DNA of 64,000 bases, from contig JAYWVB010000011.1 in assembly GCA_039881045.1 (NCBI GenBank), forward strand, positions 186,001 to 250,000, in the 5' to 3' direction. The position numbers were made by a program, and so were the translations under genes. This document shows, in pieces, positions 12,196-24,424 of this stretch; the stretch's first letter is position 1; the number at the start of each line of letters is the position of its first letter. The notes beneath the pieces were generated by a model. The model did not search any database. It had not been told where the DNA came from and worked only from the letters and a program-made list of their open reading frames with translations. The DNA comes from Chaetomium olivaceum. Lineage: Eukaryota > Ascomycota > Sordariomycetes > Sordariales > Chaetomiaceae.

Positions 12196-15100
12196 GGGAG
12201 GCTACTGATGGCTGCTTTCTCTTTCATCTCCACTCCCTTCTTCCCATTGTTCTGTTCCACTCCTGCGTCTGTTTCTGTTCTTGTCCTGCTTCTTCTCTTA
12301 CTCTTTCTTCTTTCCTTACTGCCCTCTCTGCTCTTTTCATCGCCACAGAGAGAATCTCGTCGGAATTCGGCCGGTTCACCAAACCCCACCTCCCACCTCA
12401 GGCGACGTAGCTACATTCGATGTCGTCTGGAAAGATGGGGAGTGGTGCGTTCGGTGTCTGGGTCCTGGTCTCGTCTATATACAGAGTGCCTCGTGGGTGT
12501 TGGAGTCGTCCGGCGATTGTCTGGCCGCACCGGCGACCGAGTTTATGGTGTCGTTTTCGTTGCCGAGAAGCCTTTGCTACTGTTGAACTACTCCAGTCTT
12601 CATAACACCAGAAAGGAGGCGTAACAACCGCCACATATACAGAATGCGGTGCCTTCCGAACTTTCGATAGCTTTATAGATTTCTTATGTATTTTTCAGTG
12701 ACCTCTTGACCCTCGTTACATCAGTTTGAGCCCTTTTTTTGCATTTTCTTCTGAGTCTAGAGCACAGTTCAGTACATCCCCTTTACGGCAACATTCCAAT
12801 AGCTTTTGTGTTCTCAGCCGTTCGGCAGCGGCCATCCCGTTCGTCCGGTCTCGCAGGTCGACCCTTGGTTACCGTTCGATGTTGAGAGTTGTGAGGACAG
12901 CCCCATGTCTGTGTAAGCAGAGGCGTATTAGTGAGAAGTCGCCGCCCTGTCTGGCCGTCGCTGGGAGAACGCTGCTGATGTGGTGGTCTGTTGGTATTGA
13001 AGTCGGACCGTTATGCTTCCTCACCCTCGCCCTCCCCGCCTTTTTCTAATCCCCGCCTTGCGTTTATGTGTGCTCCGAGTGTTGCATCTGCTCAGTCTGA
13101 CCCAAGCTCCAGCTCCGGTTCTTGACTCCCCGCTCCCCATATCTATTTGGGCAGTGAGTTCTGGTCTTCGGTGATGATCGTCGGAATGTTGCTCGGTCGT
13201 CGTTCCCCGGGTGGAATGCGGTTGTTTCACTGTTGACTGGCCCCTTTTGATCTCCAGGTCTACTAGCCGGGAGTGTTGAGTTGGGATGGGGATCGGTTCG
13301 TTATCTCGTTGTCGTAAAGGTTCGGTTTGTATCCTTCGTCGTTGGTGTTCCCGTCCCCCTTGTTGGCTGGATCATGTCCCGGATCTCCTCACCATTCTTC
13401 CTCTCCACGTAGCTGGGATGGTGAATGGGCTGCAGTTTGTGGTCATGGTTGGCGTCGACATCATCAGTAAATGAAGTATTCTCTCCCATCCAAAGGGGCA
13501 ACCGCAGCAAGGAAAAGGGCATCTATTCTTATATCTCATACTCGAAACTACAACCGCCATTTCCCCCATCATCGTTCCCCGAGGCCTCCAGCAAACGCAG
13601 CCCCAATCTACACAAGACACCCGTAACTTTCACCCATCACGGCTCGTAACGGAAGGTTTAGCCAAATGCCCCTCTGTCACCAACAAAGCAAGTCTACGGC
13701 TGCGGCTGTCCGGCGTTGAGGGCAGAGCCGCGTGGCGAGGTCAGACGTCATTCAGCCTGCAAGGCTGACAACAAGCACACAACACGCAGCCCTATGGGTT
13801 CGACAGCACCAAGAGAAGAGCCCCGACGACTGAAGGTGGCAAAAGGTAGCCGAGTGTCGCAAGTTTCTGAAGCAGGGCAGGCGGGCAAGTCTTCTTCGCC
13901 TCCCCTACCGGCCCCATGATCTCAGCCTCAGCCGATGTCAGAGAATGGGTAGAGGCTAAAGCCTCAAACGCGAGGACGACGGGATACGGCCACATTCGAG
14001 ACAACAGAGAACGCCACGCTGTGTGTTATAGCGGCGGCGAGAGCGAGTCCCTCGAGACAAAGTCAGCTGACATTTCACATTCACCTCCCCCCTTGAGACG
14101 GCAAGAGAGTATTGACATCCGAGGAATGCTTGGGAGTGTACATCCACCAAGGGCAACCTTCTCGAAGCTCAACCACGGAAGGCAACTTCAAGCGACCCCC
14201 AAGCACCACATCCCCTAGACTACGGATGCCCTTCGATCCCGTCCGTCCACCACTATCCATATTTCCCTTCCCACCAGCTCTCAGCAACTAGGCCTGTCCT
14301 TGTCCCTGTCGATTTCCGATACCAGATGCCGGCGTCATGTAGACGCACATCCGATCAGATCGGACGGAGAGATCTGACATTTGCATTGCTCGGGATCTGG
14401 GCTGCATCCACATCCGCGTGGTAACCCAAGGCAAGGGCAAAGGTAAGGATGCATCCGGCCCGTCGTTCATACGTCTCTTGCCCCCTCCTCCCCCGCCCCC
14501 CTTCCTTCAACCCGTCTGATACTTGGGGGGAAAGTGGACGGAATGGGATTGGTACTGAACCTACCTCGTGTCTCCCGCCTGGTCGGCCATCCCGTCGTTA
14601 CAGCACGCACCGCCCGGAGAAAAAGGGAGCCAGGGGCAGATCAAGAAAGGAACGGACGGGAAAGATGCACAACAATGCGTGCGGAAAGAAAAGGATGCGG
14701 GCTGCGAGAAGGAGATCATCATACCAGTGTGACGCTGTCACGGAGCGGGACAGGATCGCCCCTTCTTTCGAGACCCAGATCAGATGAGAAGTGCCGTTGC
14801 CTGTTACAGCTCGCTATGCGGACTCTTCTCGAAGGTGGTATGGTAGAGAAGGACGGCAGGCAAAGCAGGCATAGGGCAAAGACCGAGTGGTTGTCCGGTC
14901 TGCAGCGCGCCACGGTCAAAGGGGCTCTCTTCCCACCCAGAGAGCCGCGTGACCCGGACTCGCGGGATGATGGCAGCAGTGTGGCTGCGATTGGATCGGC
15001 AGACCACATCCAAAACACGGATGCGGTCTGGGCATGTCGTGGGTGGCTCTCGACTATTGACCTCAACCTTCGCTGTGATTTAGCAGCCGCTCGTCCCTGA

Positions 15101-16678
15101 CCGGATGGGGAGAGCCATATGGGCTAGATGCGTCCAGTGCCTGCTTTTGGATGAGAGAGGGCGACCTCTCGAGCGGCTGGAAGCGGACAAACTACCCAAG
15201 GCTGGGGAAGCACAAATCTGGATAGGGTCTCCTGTCAATAGACTCAAAACACAAGAGCAGACGCAGGGGAGACGGGCAGAAAACACTTCGCCGCCGCCCG
15301 TGTTCGGATATGTCGAGTCCTCGGGTAAAAGGGCCCGAAGACAAGCAACGTTTCTGGGCCCAAACTTTGTTCTGCATTTCCCCAGACGAACCGCGAATCT
15401 GCAGGTACGGTTGGGGTCATAGCGGGCAGGATGCACCAACCACGATAGTTCGTATTGAGCCTTCCTTCATGGGCAACGACGCGACCCAACATCGCGACGA
15501 GAACGGTAAGCTTCTAGAAGCAATGCTTAAGAAACCGAACAGCGTCTATCCTAGTAGTTCGTTATGCGTGAAGAACCCCGCCGAGAAAAAGACTGGTCGA
15601 GGTTGAGTCCTTGAAACAAGAAAGAAATAGTTTGACAGGTTTCTTTTCATGCATAGTCTCGAGCAGCCGGTACAAGGCGAGAGCAGTTCGGACGAAGATG
15701 AGAATGAAGATGGGACGAATACACATGATAGGTTGGCGGCAGAGGAGATGAACGCGGTTTGATCGCCAACCTTAGTCATGACGTTATTGTCTCCAAAAGG
15801 TTGTGACGGGAAGGTTTTTTGGTCAAGTTCCCGCTCACATCTGTTGGCTGCGGGTTTCCCGTTGTTTGTTCGCGGCAGCGACAGCGGCAGCGCCTGCAGG
15901 GCACAGGCGGATTCAAAACACAAATTGTGTCAGCGCGGCCGGCAGTGAACTCGGCTCCCGGCTCGGACGCACTGCGACTCGAACTGCAGTTTCCCGATAG
16001 CTGGTGGAGAAGGCAACGCAGCATTGTGCTTGTGGGAATGCCATCGAGCCAGCGTCGACATCGACACTGCGAGCTCAAAGGGGCAGCAACCCCAATGTTT
16101 ACTTACCCCGGCACCGCAGAAGACCCAGAGGACCACGGGACGGTTGTATTGGCCTACTGTGTAGATGTCGAAGCTGGACATCCCGAACACTTGTGAGTGA
16201 CAATGCTGGCTCCGATCGAGGATCGACTCGGGGAAATGCTTGCGAAGCTCGTTCTGAACAAATGCAGGGGTCGCCCGCAAGGGGTTTGTTTTTCTTGGCA
16301 GAAGAGAGAGGGGTACTGCGGACGCGCTTAACAACTCTGTCGCCCAGAAACCCAGCCAAAGGCGATTCTCAACCGGAAAAGTGGCTGCCATGCGGGCGTT
16401 ATGCCTCAGGGTCCAGTGTGCAAATTCTTGTCTTCCATGTGTTCCATCCCGATGATTTGCTTCGTGAGACTCGGAATACCACCCACCTGCTCTTCCCCGC
16501 AAACTCTCCGGCTTAAGCTTTGGAGATCTCACAAGTGCCGTTGAGGCCGATAGGATGGAACTTCAAGCGGAGCGAACTGCCCTATTGAGCCAACACCATG
16601 GCGTGTCGCCACACAAGGCGTCGGACGAACGTATTACCGGCTTCGCTGCCGGGGAGAGCACTCTTGTTCTGAGCATGC
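12196..16678. other. Gene-poor region, left part
   Basis: About 4.5 kb between the Clr5 gene and a transposon. The first 500 bp are pyrimidine-rich and probably 3' UTR. Long open frames (for example 14534-15100) have no recognisable motif, irregular composition and no conserved splice neighbours. No tRNA or repeat was recognised. Confidence 0.4.
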
Positions 16679-18122
16679 CAAGTGGGTGACAAAAAAACAG
16701 GTCCATGCAATTTGATCCTACAAAAAATTCCCCTCTCATCACACCAACATAAGCAACAGCCTCAACACCATAAAACAAAGTCATTTGCAATCCCAATTCT
16801 ATCTAATTGCCGCTCATTTTGCCATCAAGATCTAATGTTTGCTGTAGGATTTCGGGGATTTGGTCAACCCATTCGTTGATGGTTGCTTGGTCTAGCTTTT
16901 GCCAGCCATCCTGGACAGCCTCCACAAGGTCGTCGTGAGTCAAGCACATCCGCGATTTGACCTCTGACTTAGGTAACCGCCATGCCTTCTCAATAGGAGG
17001 CCAGTCTGGTGAACCCGGGCAATTGAAATAGTGCCTCAAGCCGTTCTTCTCCTTCCACGACTTGACGATGTTATTTCCCCTCGGCCCATGGCCACTATCT
17101 CCGTCCTCCTCAAGAATAAAAGAACGGCCTTCCTCCATCCACGGCTTGACGATACCGTCGAGGATATGATCGCGGTAATAAGCCTGTGTCATTTTCCCAT
17201 TGTTATTGGACGGAATCTGATACTCGTGCAGGCTCTCCATCTTGAAGTCGTATCCAACGGTGCCCCAGAAATGCGCCGTATGCCTGTCCTCCTCTTTATC
17301 TGGCCTCTCAACAATGCAGTCAGGACAATAGCGTTCGCCAGGTTTCCGGAGGATCCAGACACGACCTGAAGCTCCTGAAGAGACATGGAACTCGTCGGTA
17401 AAATAAATGTCTCGCCAGTCTTCCGGTCGAGGCCGATGTTCCAAGGACTTGCGGGCTTCTTCACATCGTTTCTCAGCGAGTTTAGCGTTGACAAAGGACC
17501 TTTGACAAGCAATGCAACGACGCCAATCTCTCTGTCCGAGAGCGCGTTGGATGGTACGTTGCGAGAGCTCTTTTTCAACGCCAGCTTCTTGGAGAAGGCC
17601 GTGGTACGAGAGCATCCGGCCTTCAATACCATGGTCCCAGATAACTTTCTCCATCTTATCCACATCTTCTTCAGTCAAGATCCTCTTTCGACCGCGTGTC
17701 TCATCAACAAATGGATTGTTTTTGAAGGTTCTAGGGTAGTCTTTGAGAATTGCGTTCCCTCGAGTTTTGCTGACACCGGCGATCCGGAAGATGTCGGATT
17801 TAAAAAAAAGGAGTGCCGAAGCGGTCTTGTTGGGCAAGGGCGAATTGGTACATGCCCTGTACTTTGGCCTTCTTGGGAGTCTTATGATGAGCCATTGCCA
17901 TTGTTGTTGAAGACAGAGATGGGGCTTCCTATCTAACAATAGTATCACATTTATTCTATTTACAAACGTTGTGATTGACGACGTAGTTGCCGTCGAAAAC
18001 AAGGCATACCCCCTGAACGCTGGTGTTGATGTGATGCAATATTTTGTAGCAAGAGCGGGGCGCTAGCTGTATTTAGCATGGGGTGACTGGGTCAATGGAC
18101 CTGTTTTTTTGTCACCCACTTG
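16679..18122 (-). mobile_element. Tc1/mariner-superfamily DNA transposon, complete ends
   Basis: A 1444-bp element with perfect 28-bp terminal inverted repeats, beginning CAAGTGGGTGACAAAAAAAC at 16679 and its complement ending at 18122. It encodes one transposase on the minus strand. The bases flanking the repeats are CATGC on both sides (16674-16678 and 18123-18127), which could be a 5-bp target duplication; no TA dinucleotide flanks it, unlike normal Tc1/mariner insertions. Because the flank is palindromic (GCATGC), the exact boundary could be moved by a few bases. Confidence 0.85.
16803..17901 (-). pseudogene. Tc1/mariner-type DDE transposase, frameshifted
   Basis: The catalytic triad is visible: Asp in YFTDEFH, Asp in EEDGDSGHG, and Glu in SPDWPPIEKAW, with about 37 residues between the second and third. 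An N-terminal HTH-like stretch (FRIAGVSKTRGNAILK) precedes it. The natural start is probably the ATG at 17901, giving a basic N-terminus (MAMAHHKTPKKAK), which runs into a stop at the T8/A8 run at 17802-17809. The main frame opens on the other side of that run. One base of homopolymer length is all that separates an apparently intact transposase of about 370 residues from a broken one. The open frame extending further upstream to 18002 is therefore not the real N-terminus. Confidence 0.8.
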
Positions 18123-21100
18123 CATGCGTCAACGGTTAGCGGGACGTTGTCTTGGCGTCTTCTTTTTGCAAGCGGACCTCCAGCCACCAATGGCCCCGGG
18201 CCATCTCTGCTTCGTGATAGGTACGGATCGAGCTGACGCGGTTCCTTGGAGTGATCGCAGACGATCTGACCTCGGCGCGTTGGACAGTCAGTAACAGGGA
18301 CAGGCCGGTTGTGTGGCTAGTATGGTGTTTTTTGCGAACGATGGCAGATCGAACACATTCCCATTTGCCGAAATGGCACCCGCTTTGCTCGTCTCGACCT
18401 CTCCTCGTCCGAAGGCAGAGGTTGCCTTCAGTAAGTTGGTCAACTAGCGTCGAGAGTCTCTCATCCATGCAGCACGACGGCGACGTCACATATTGCCCGA
18501 TAATCAAAGGTAATCTAGCAACCACGCCAGTTCCGGTAGCATCCAGGCCTTGCTGGTGTTACATGGAGCCGTAATGGGCTCTCTCTCAGAGGACGATAGT
18601 GTTTGCCAGTGACGAATGGTTCAGCCCCATGCTCGGGCCGGTTGTGGCGGGAGCCTTCCGCCTCTTCAACGGAATAGGAAGCATCAGGCGAAGGGTACGA
18701 CAGCCACCCACGCCCCCCGGCACGTGGTTCCAAGATGCACGCCCAGACGCCCCTCCGCTCCCCGACATGACCACCATGGGACTCGAGGGCGCTGGCTTCA
18801 ACCATCCTCATTGGCAACTCGTCTAACGGCTTGATGGTACACCCGTTATTGTCAAAAACGGGCAGATCCTTGCCCGTTGGAGATAGATGATGTCTGCGGG
18901 TGCTGCCACGGTGTGTCTTTGTATATGAGGTTGCATCTTGTCGTTGACTGTTGACCAGGTTCCCATCACACCGCACCAGTACCTGCTTGACACCTGCAGG
19001 TCAGGGACCATTGTGAGTTCCGCTCCGTGGAATGATCGTCATCTGCCGCTCCCACCCCAGACCCAACCGGCCAAAACAGTAACCCCGGAACCATGAGGAG
19101 CCGCAGAGGGCGTTGCGCGATTGCCCCCGAGATCTGCACAATTGGAAGAGAGTTGCTCGCGTCGACCGTGACATGGCCGAAGCTACGAAGTACGAAGGAC
19201 TCACCTACTATTCGGTCTCTCCGAAGACTCAGCCGGAAGGTGGAGTGGGTTTGAAGGTCAAAGCCCACAATGCTGTTGAAAGCAATGCCGGGGTCTTGGC
19301 ATGGGGTGCGTTAGTTGCGGGGAGCAGCTGTTCACCACGAAAGGAAGGTGAGTCGTCGGTGCAAATGACCTCGTCCTGGGTCCCAAGTCGAGTCTTGTGT
19401 TTCTTTGGGTTCGTGTGGGGCGAGCCTGTTGGCGCTGAAGTGACGGTGGAAAAGCGGTCCCCGTCCCGGAGAATACTGCGGGGTGTTTGAGGGAGTAATA
19501 TATTGCCCCCTGGATCGATAAACTCAGTTACGCCTGGGAGACAGGCACTTGGATGCAAGTCTCGCCCCAAAGAGACCTGAAGTTTGGGCAGGCAATTTAC
19601 AATGCCATATTGCCCCCATGTGCCGGGGTGACGGCAGGTTTCTGACTCCTCGCGGATTGGCAGAGACCAGTTTCGATGTCGTCTGCCTCACCAGAGCTGG
19701 GCAGTGGGGTAAAGGTAGAGAGCGGAGAGTTTTGGTCGGCAGCTGCCGATGGTTTCTTGTCGACCAATTGCTCGCGTCCGCAGAAGCTTCGAAAGTTGAA
19801 AGGTCACTGTCCGTGAGTCGCATCATTTCCTTTTCTAGGCTAGGTCGGAAAACAGTGCGCTCGCTGAAGTTTCATCGGGCGGGAACCCTGGTGCCGAACA
19901 ACGATCGAAACCTTCTGGAAAGGTGACGGAACGCATATCCCTGCCAGATGGAAGACACGGAGGAACGGATGTTTGCGCTTGCAGCTGAGCTGATGAGCAA
20001 GGCTCATGGGGAGCGCGATCGGCGGGCGAGAATCCTTTGGCAGCGGGGGGTTGAGGACATGTTGTCAAGGAGCGAGGTCGGTCTCCTCGTCCATGCGCCG
20101 AAGCCACGCTCTGGTGCGCAATCAGATCAAGACCACCAACGGGTGGGTGATGATCCGTGGATGTCGAAGAGTGCCTCCATTTCCATGTCCACAGCTGACG
20201 CGATGTAGGTTGACTAATGTCACAGGGTGAAGTCAAAGACGGAGAGGTCAGAGAGCCGCGGCAATCTCCACGCCCAGGTCAGCCCAAAGGCGGACGGGGT
20301 TTCGGGGAACGACTCCAGTTATGGGTCTTCGGTGAGCGCGTTCATTGGACGTATGCCTGTGGACCATCGAGGTTGTTGCATGTTGCGAACAGGGGCACGA
20401 GCGAATCAGAGGTGCACTGGTACCCTCAACGGGTGTGCGCGATCTTGCTTGCATGTGGAGTTTCGGACCGTCGGCCGTTGAGGGATCACGCTACGACGGC
20501 CAGGGTGACGGCAACCCCAGTTGCGCCAAGGTGCCGAGAAGATCTGGTGGCGCCGAGATGGCGTTCGAGGGCTGAACGCCCGACTTGCTTGATCCAGCAG
20601 CAAGAAGAAAGCCGAGTGAGTTATTGATATCAAGTCTGAAGGCGCTGACAAGCCACCTGAGAGGGTAACCACGTCATGAACAGTCAGCAGCAGTTGGTCG
20701 ACGGCCCGCACACCGAGCGGTGAGATGAAGCCAAGGATATCCCGAGCTGGGGGGTGGGGAGTGTGGACCCGGACCAGGCTGGATTCGTGTCACCCTGAGC
20801 GGCACTTGTGGAGGAGGGTTCCCGCGCCGGTTGTTCCGCCGGTACCAGCCATTCATGGTACCTCCTGTGCAGTCAGTGTGGCAGCAACTGCAGCTTCCAG
20901 GAAACCGGAGGTCCCCAATCACGGCCGCAGAACAAGAGCAGGCCAGGAACCATGGAATGGGGTTGGAGGGAAGCGAAAGCTGGAGAGTTTATAGTTTGTT
21001 TGGCAAACAAAAACAACCCAACGGAAAAGGCTGTGGAGTCTTCGCATGTTGGCGTGCCTCGGGAGAAAAGGTGTCAATGCTAGCGCTTGTTAGCTACAAA

Positions 21101-24100
21101 GTTACAAGTGAGCTGGTTCGCGACGCTGAGCCGTTTGCGAACTGGTCTCACGGCGCTGCCGGTGGCTCTTAGCTCGCCGGTTCACCGCACCTTCAATGAC
21201 AACCTGGAAATAGTCGAGGCTGATTCGATTGCAAAAACAAGTCCCGATCGGAAAGCCGAGCTTGCATCGGAGGATAGCCACCGTGTTGACAGATGGCACT
21301 GCATTGTGCTAGGCTTGAGTTGCAGATGCAGCCGCACAGATCAAGACCCTGCGTGATTGGTTCAGGAAGTCGAATTTGTTTCAAGTCATACCTCGCGTCA
21401 ACTTTCAGCACTGAGAAGGAGGGCCAATTCTTCCGATGTTCACCACCCTCTTCGCCGCTTTCTCGGCCGATATTTGACGACATAAGGTTGTTCGATATTG
21501 ACCTGCCGTGTGCGAACCAAAGTTGAGGTCAAGCCACCGAGGACAAAGCTTAAGGGGTCTGCAAATTAAGGAACGGGTATTTCTCCGAACAGACCGATGT
21601 ATTGGTGTTCGAAAGACTCGAGCTGAATCAAAGCAATCCGTCGTGTCACTCACCATGTCATGTGGTTCCGACAGTGGTTCTGCCAGTCAAATGGTTTTGC
21701 TGGTTGCTAATGCAATGGAGATTGCGGGGGCGAATCGCCACCAGGGTTTCCTCGTGACTCGGCTGGGGCAGGCAGCTGCTCCTGCCCTTTTCTGACATTG
21801 AGGAACTAATGGAAGTTCCGATGAACTGTTGGGGTTGACGGCTCAGTCGGTCTGATCAAGTCGTTCTTTCCTTTCATTCCAGATGAGGGAGTGGCGCGCT
21901 ACCTGGTAGGTACCAGGCACCTATTGAAGTCTCTTGCACCGCGTGACACTTTGAGAAACTGAATTGGGAAAATTGGGGAAGTTGAGCGCCTTCCAGTTGA
22001 CTCCGCAGAGTTGATGATGCAAAGAAAAAAATTCGATGCAATACCCCCACTACGCGAAGAGGGACCGGCTTGGCAGGAACCCACACACATGCCCCTGCTG
22101 CCATCTGCCGCTCTCCGTCAAGAAGACCGGTGCTGGGCGTGCTACACGACACTAACTGTGTACTCGTTGGGTGGTGAGCTGGCGGCATTGTTGAGGGTTT
22201 GAAGCACAACGGGAGGTCGGCAAACATTGTTCGATCAGACCATGGAAGAATGTGGGACTGAAACCTTGACCATGGCCTCCACAGATCGTCCCTCGAGCAA
22301 CCTCTTTTGGGATCTCGACCACCCCCAACCCCCGAGGCACTCGGCAATACTCCAACAAAACATGGAGCTTCGCTTCGTGCTTCCGTCCCCAGACGCATCC
22401 CAGCAGGCACATGTACCGCTGTAAAGGAATAACAGGCCTCTTATAGCAGGGCGGATCGGGATGGTCGCGGCCATCTGCGTTGCGGGTTCCATCTGCCCAG
22501 AAACAGGAGACTAACGACAAGCCGAAAGCGACAGGGGGCCAGTCATTGTCGACATGGGGCCCGATGGTCTCGACATGGGCTCGACATGCACAACGGTGCA
22601 ACTCCATCGCCTTGACTGACCCCAGCAATCGTCCCGATGGAGGAGTTGATGAACGACTGAGGGATGCCCAGCTGATCCGGTTTGGCGCCGATGCTCCAAC
22701 CCCAGCTTTTCTACGCTGCAGCGGTGACAAGAACCCCGCCAGTACCATGCCTGATCCCATGGGGAGATGGGGTCCCCCTCTCCGCTGACACTCGCTCTCG
22801 CTGTGAAGCCCACTCACAAACCAGGTTATCGACAAGGATGGCACAGTTCACGACCGCAAGCAACCGAACACCCCATGGCTTCTCCGCTGCTTCTGGCGCG
22901 CTCCATGGCCCGGCCCAATTTGTCACTGCTTTCTGAGGGTGCGACCGCATAACATGCACCAAGCAATGAAGCGCACCATTCAAAGTGGACCACTATTGGG
23001 AAAGCCCCCAAAGCGCGCCAGCACCGGGAGGTGTCAGGGCAGACAAGCGTCATGAACTAGTTAGCGCTGTGCTGCATTCTGTCAGGGAACTCCGAAGGCG
23101 CTTTGATGTTAGGGGACTGGGGCTCTGGCAGTGCCACCACGAGAGCCGGTGGAGTTGCAGCTTCTCCACCATGACCATCGGCTGGACCCCTGCCAGAGGG
23201 GCAACCCTTGTCTAACTTGTGGTGTTCGAAAGCTTGCTGGAGGGGACAGAAAGAGGCCCATATATCCTCAGCAGGCCCTTTCTGACGAGGCGGCTTCCCC
23301 AGAAATCCGCTGTCAACTCTCCCATCAGCGCTACCCGCCCGTGTTCGCCCACCACGCTCCCCTCCCCCATAAACGCCTCCCGTCCCGCCGACTTATATTG
23401 CCCTCGCAATATAAACTTGATACTCGATATTGTGCTGGACCAAAAACCGTCTCCCCCTGTCGCCAATCGCATCCGTAACCTTTCTCGCGCCTCTCCTGCT
23501 GTGCATGTCCGCCAAGACGACAGCCAGGCTCGCAGAGAGTACCCCCCCGAGGCACTAACACCGCGAGGAATTTACCGGTTCACTCACTTGTTCGAAACGG
23601 GTATCCCTTGGTCCTTTTGGCGCTTCTCGCCCCCTCCGGCCCCTCTCGAGCAATATACGGCACATCGCTCTGAGGCTGAGATTGAGAAAGCAGCACCTCG
23701 TCGACGACGGGCGGTCCGGAACGTTCAGGGAAACGTTCCTCAGGTTCCACGGTTTTAGGGGTTCGGAAAGGTGTTAAGAAACGGCCGACCCAACCTCATC
23801 TGGCATCGCAGACGGCCAAGCCGTTTTTGCCTCTGATTTGTCTCCGGTATGTTGATGATCCCATCTTCCCTGCCCTCCACGTTCTGGTACTCGGCCAGGC
23901 TCGTTTCCCTCCCGTGTTCCCCTGCCGGTTGGTCCGCTGTCCATCCAGGCACCCCCCCCCCCTTTCTTCCCTCCCCCCAAACCCCGCCATCCGGTGCTGC
24001 ATCCATCGTGCAGCAGGCCGTGCCGCCCTCGCTCACATCCGCGCGGATCACTGTCCACTGTTTTGGTGTCTGTCAATGCTATCCCAGCACACTCATCAAT

Positions 24101-24424
24101 GCTCATGCCTGTCACTGACCTTACCCCAGCAGGAAGCTCACTTCGGTCCGTCCGACTGCCGTTCTCCAATTCTGGGCCCGGCAACTCACCAACGGAGCGG
24201 GTCGATTATAGATACCCCCCACCTCCCCATCGTCGCCGTCGACGGGCTCTCACTTGTCGTCCCCGCTCTTCGACCCAGACGTACCATCGCTTCAACCAAC
24301 TGCCCGCACTCGCTCGAAGCCGGCCGTCTCCATATGTTCTAATTCACGGTCTTGACGACCTTGCTAGTAGCTAATTATACACCCACCGCCACCTTCCCAA
24401 CAACCACATCCCCCTCCAGTCAAG
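18123..24424. other. Gene-poor region upstream of the XLR-1 gene
   Basis: About 6.3 kb without a recognisable gene. Many overlapping short frames occur on both strands, with no conserved motif or credible splicing. The last kilobase is pyrimidine-rich with poly-C tracts (around 23950) and several short upstream ORFs, consistent with a long leader and promoter for the regulator at 24425. An unannotated noncoding transcript cannot be excluded. Confidence 0.4.

Noticed and set aside
14534..15100. Long open frame in the gene-poor region
   Set aside because: No domain, no splice partners, irregular composition and overlapping frames of similar length on the other strand.
17902..18002. Upstream extension of the mariner-type transposase frame
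   Set aside because: The sequence FSTATTSSITTFVNRIN is unlike any transposase N-terminus; the competing frame from 17901 has the expected basic start.
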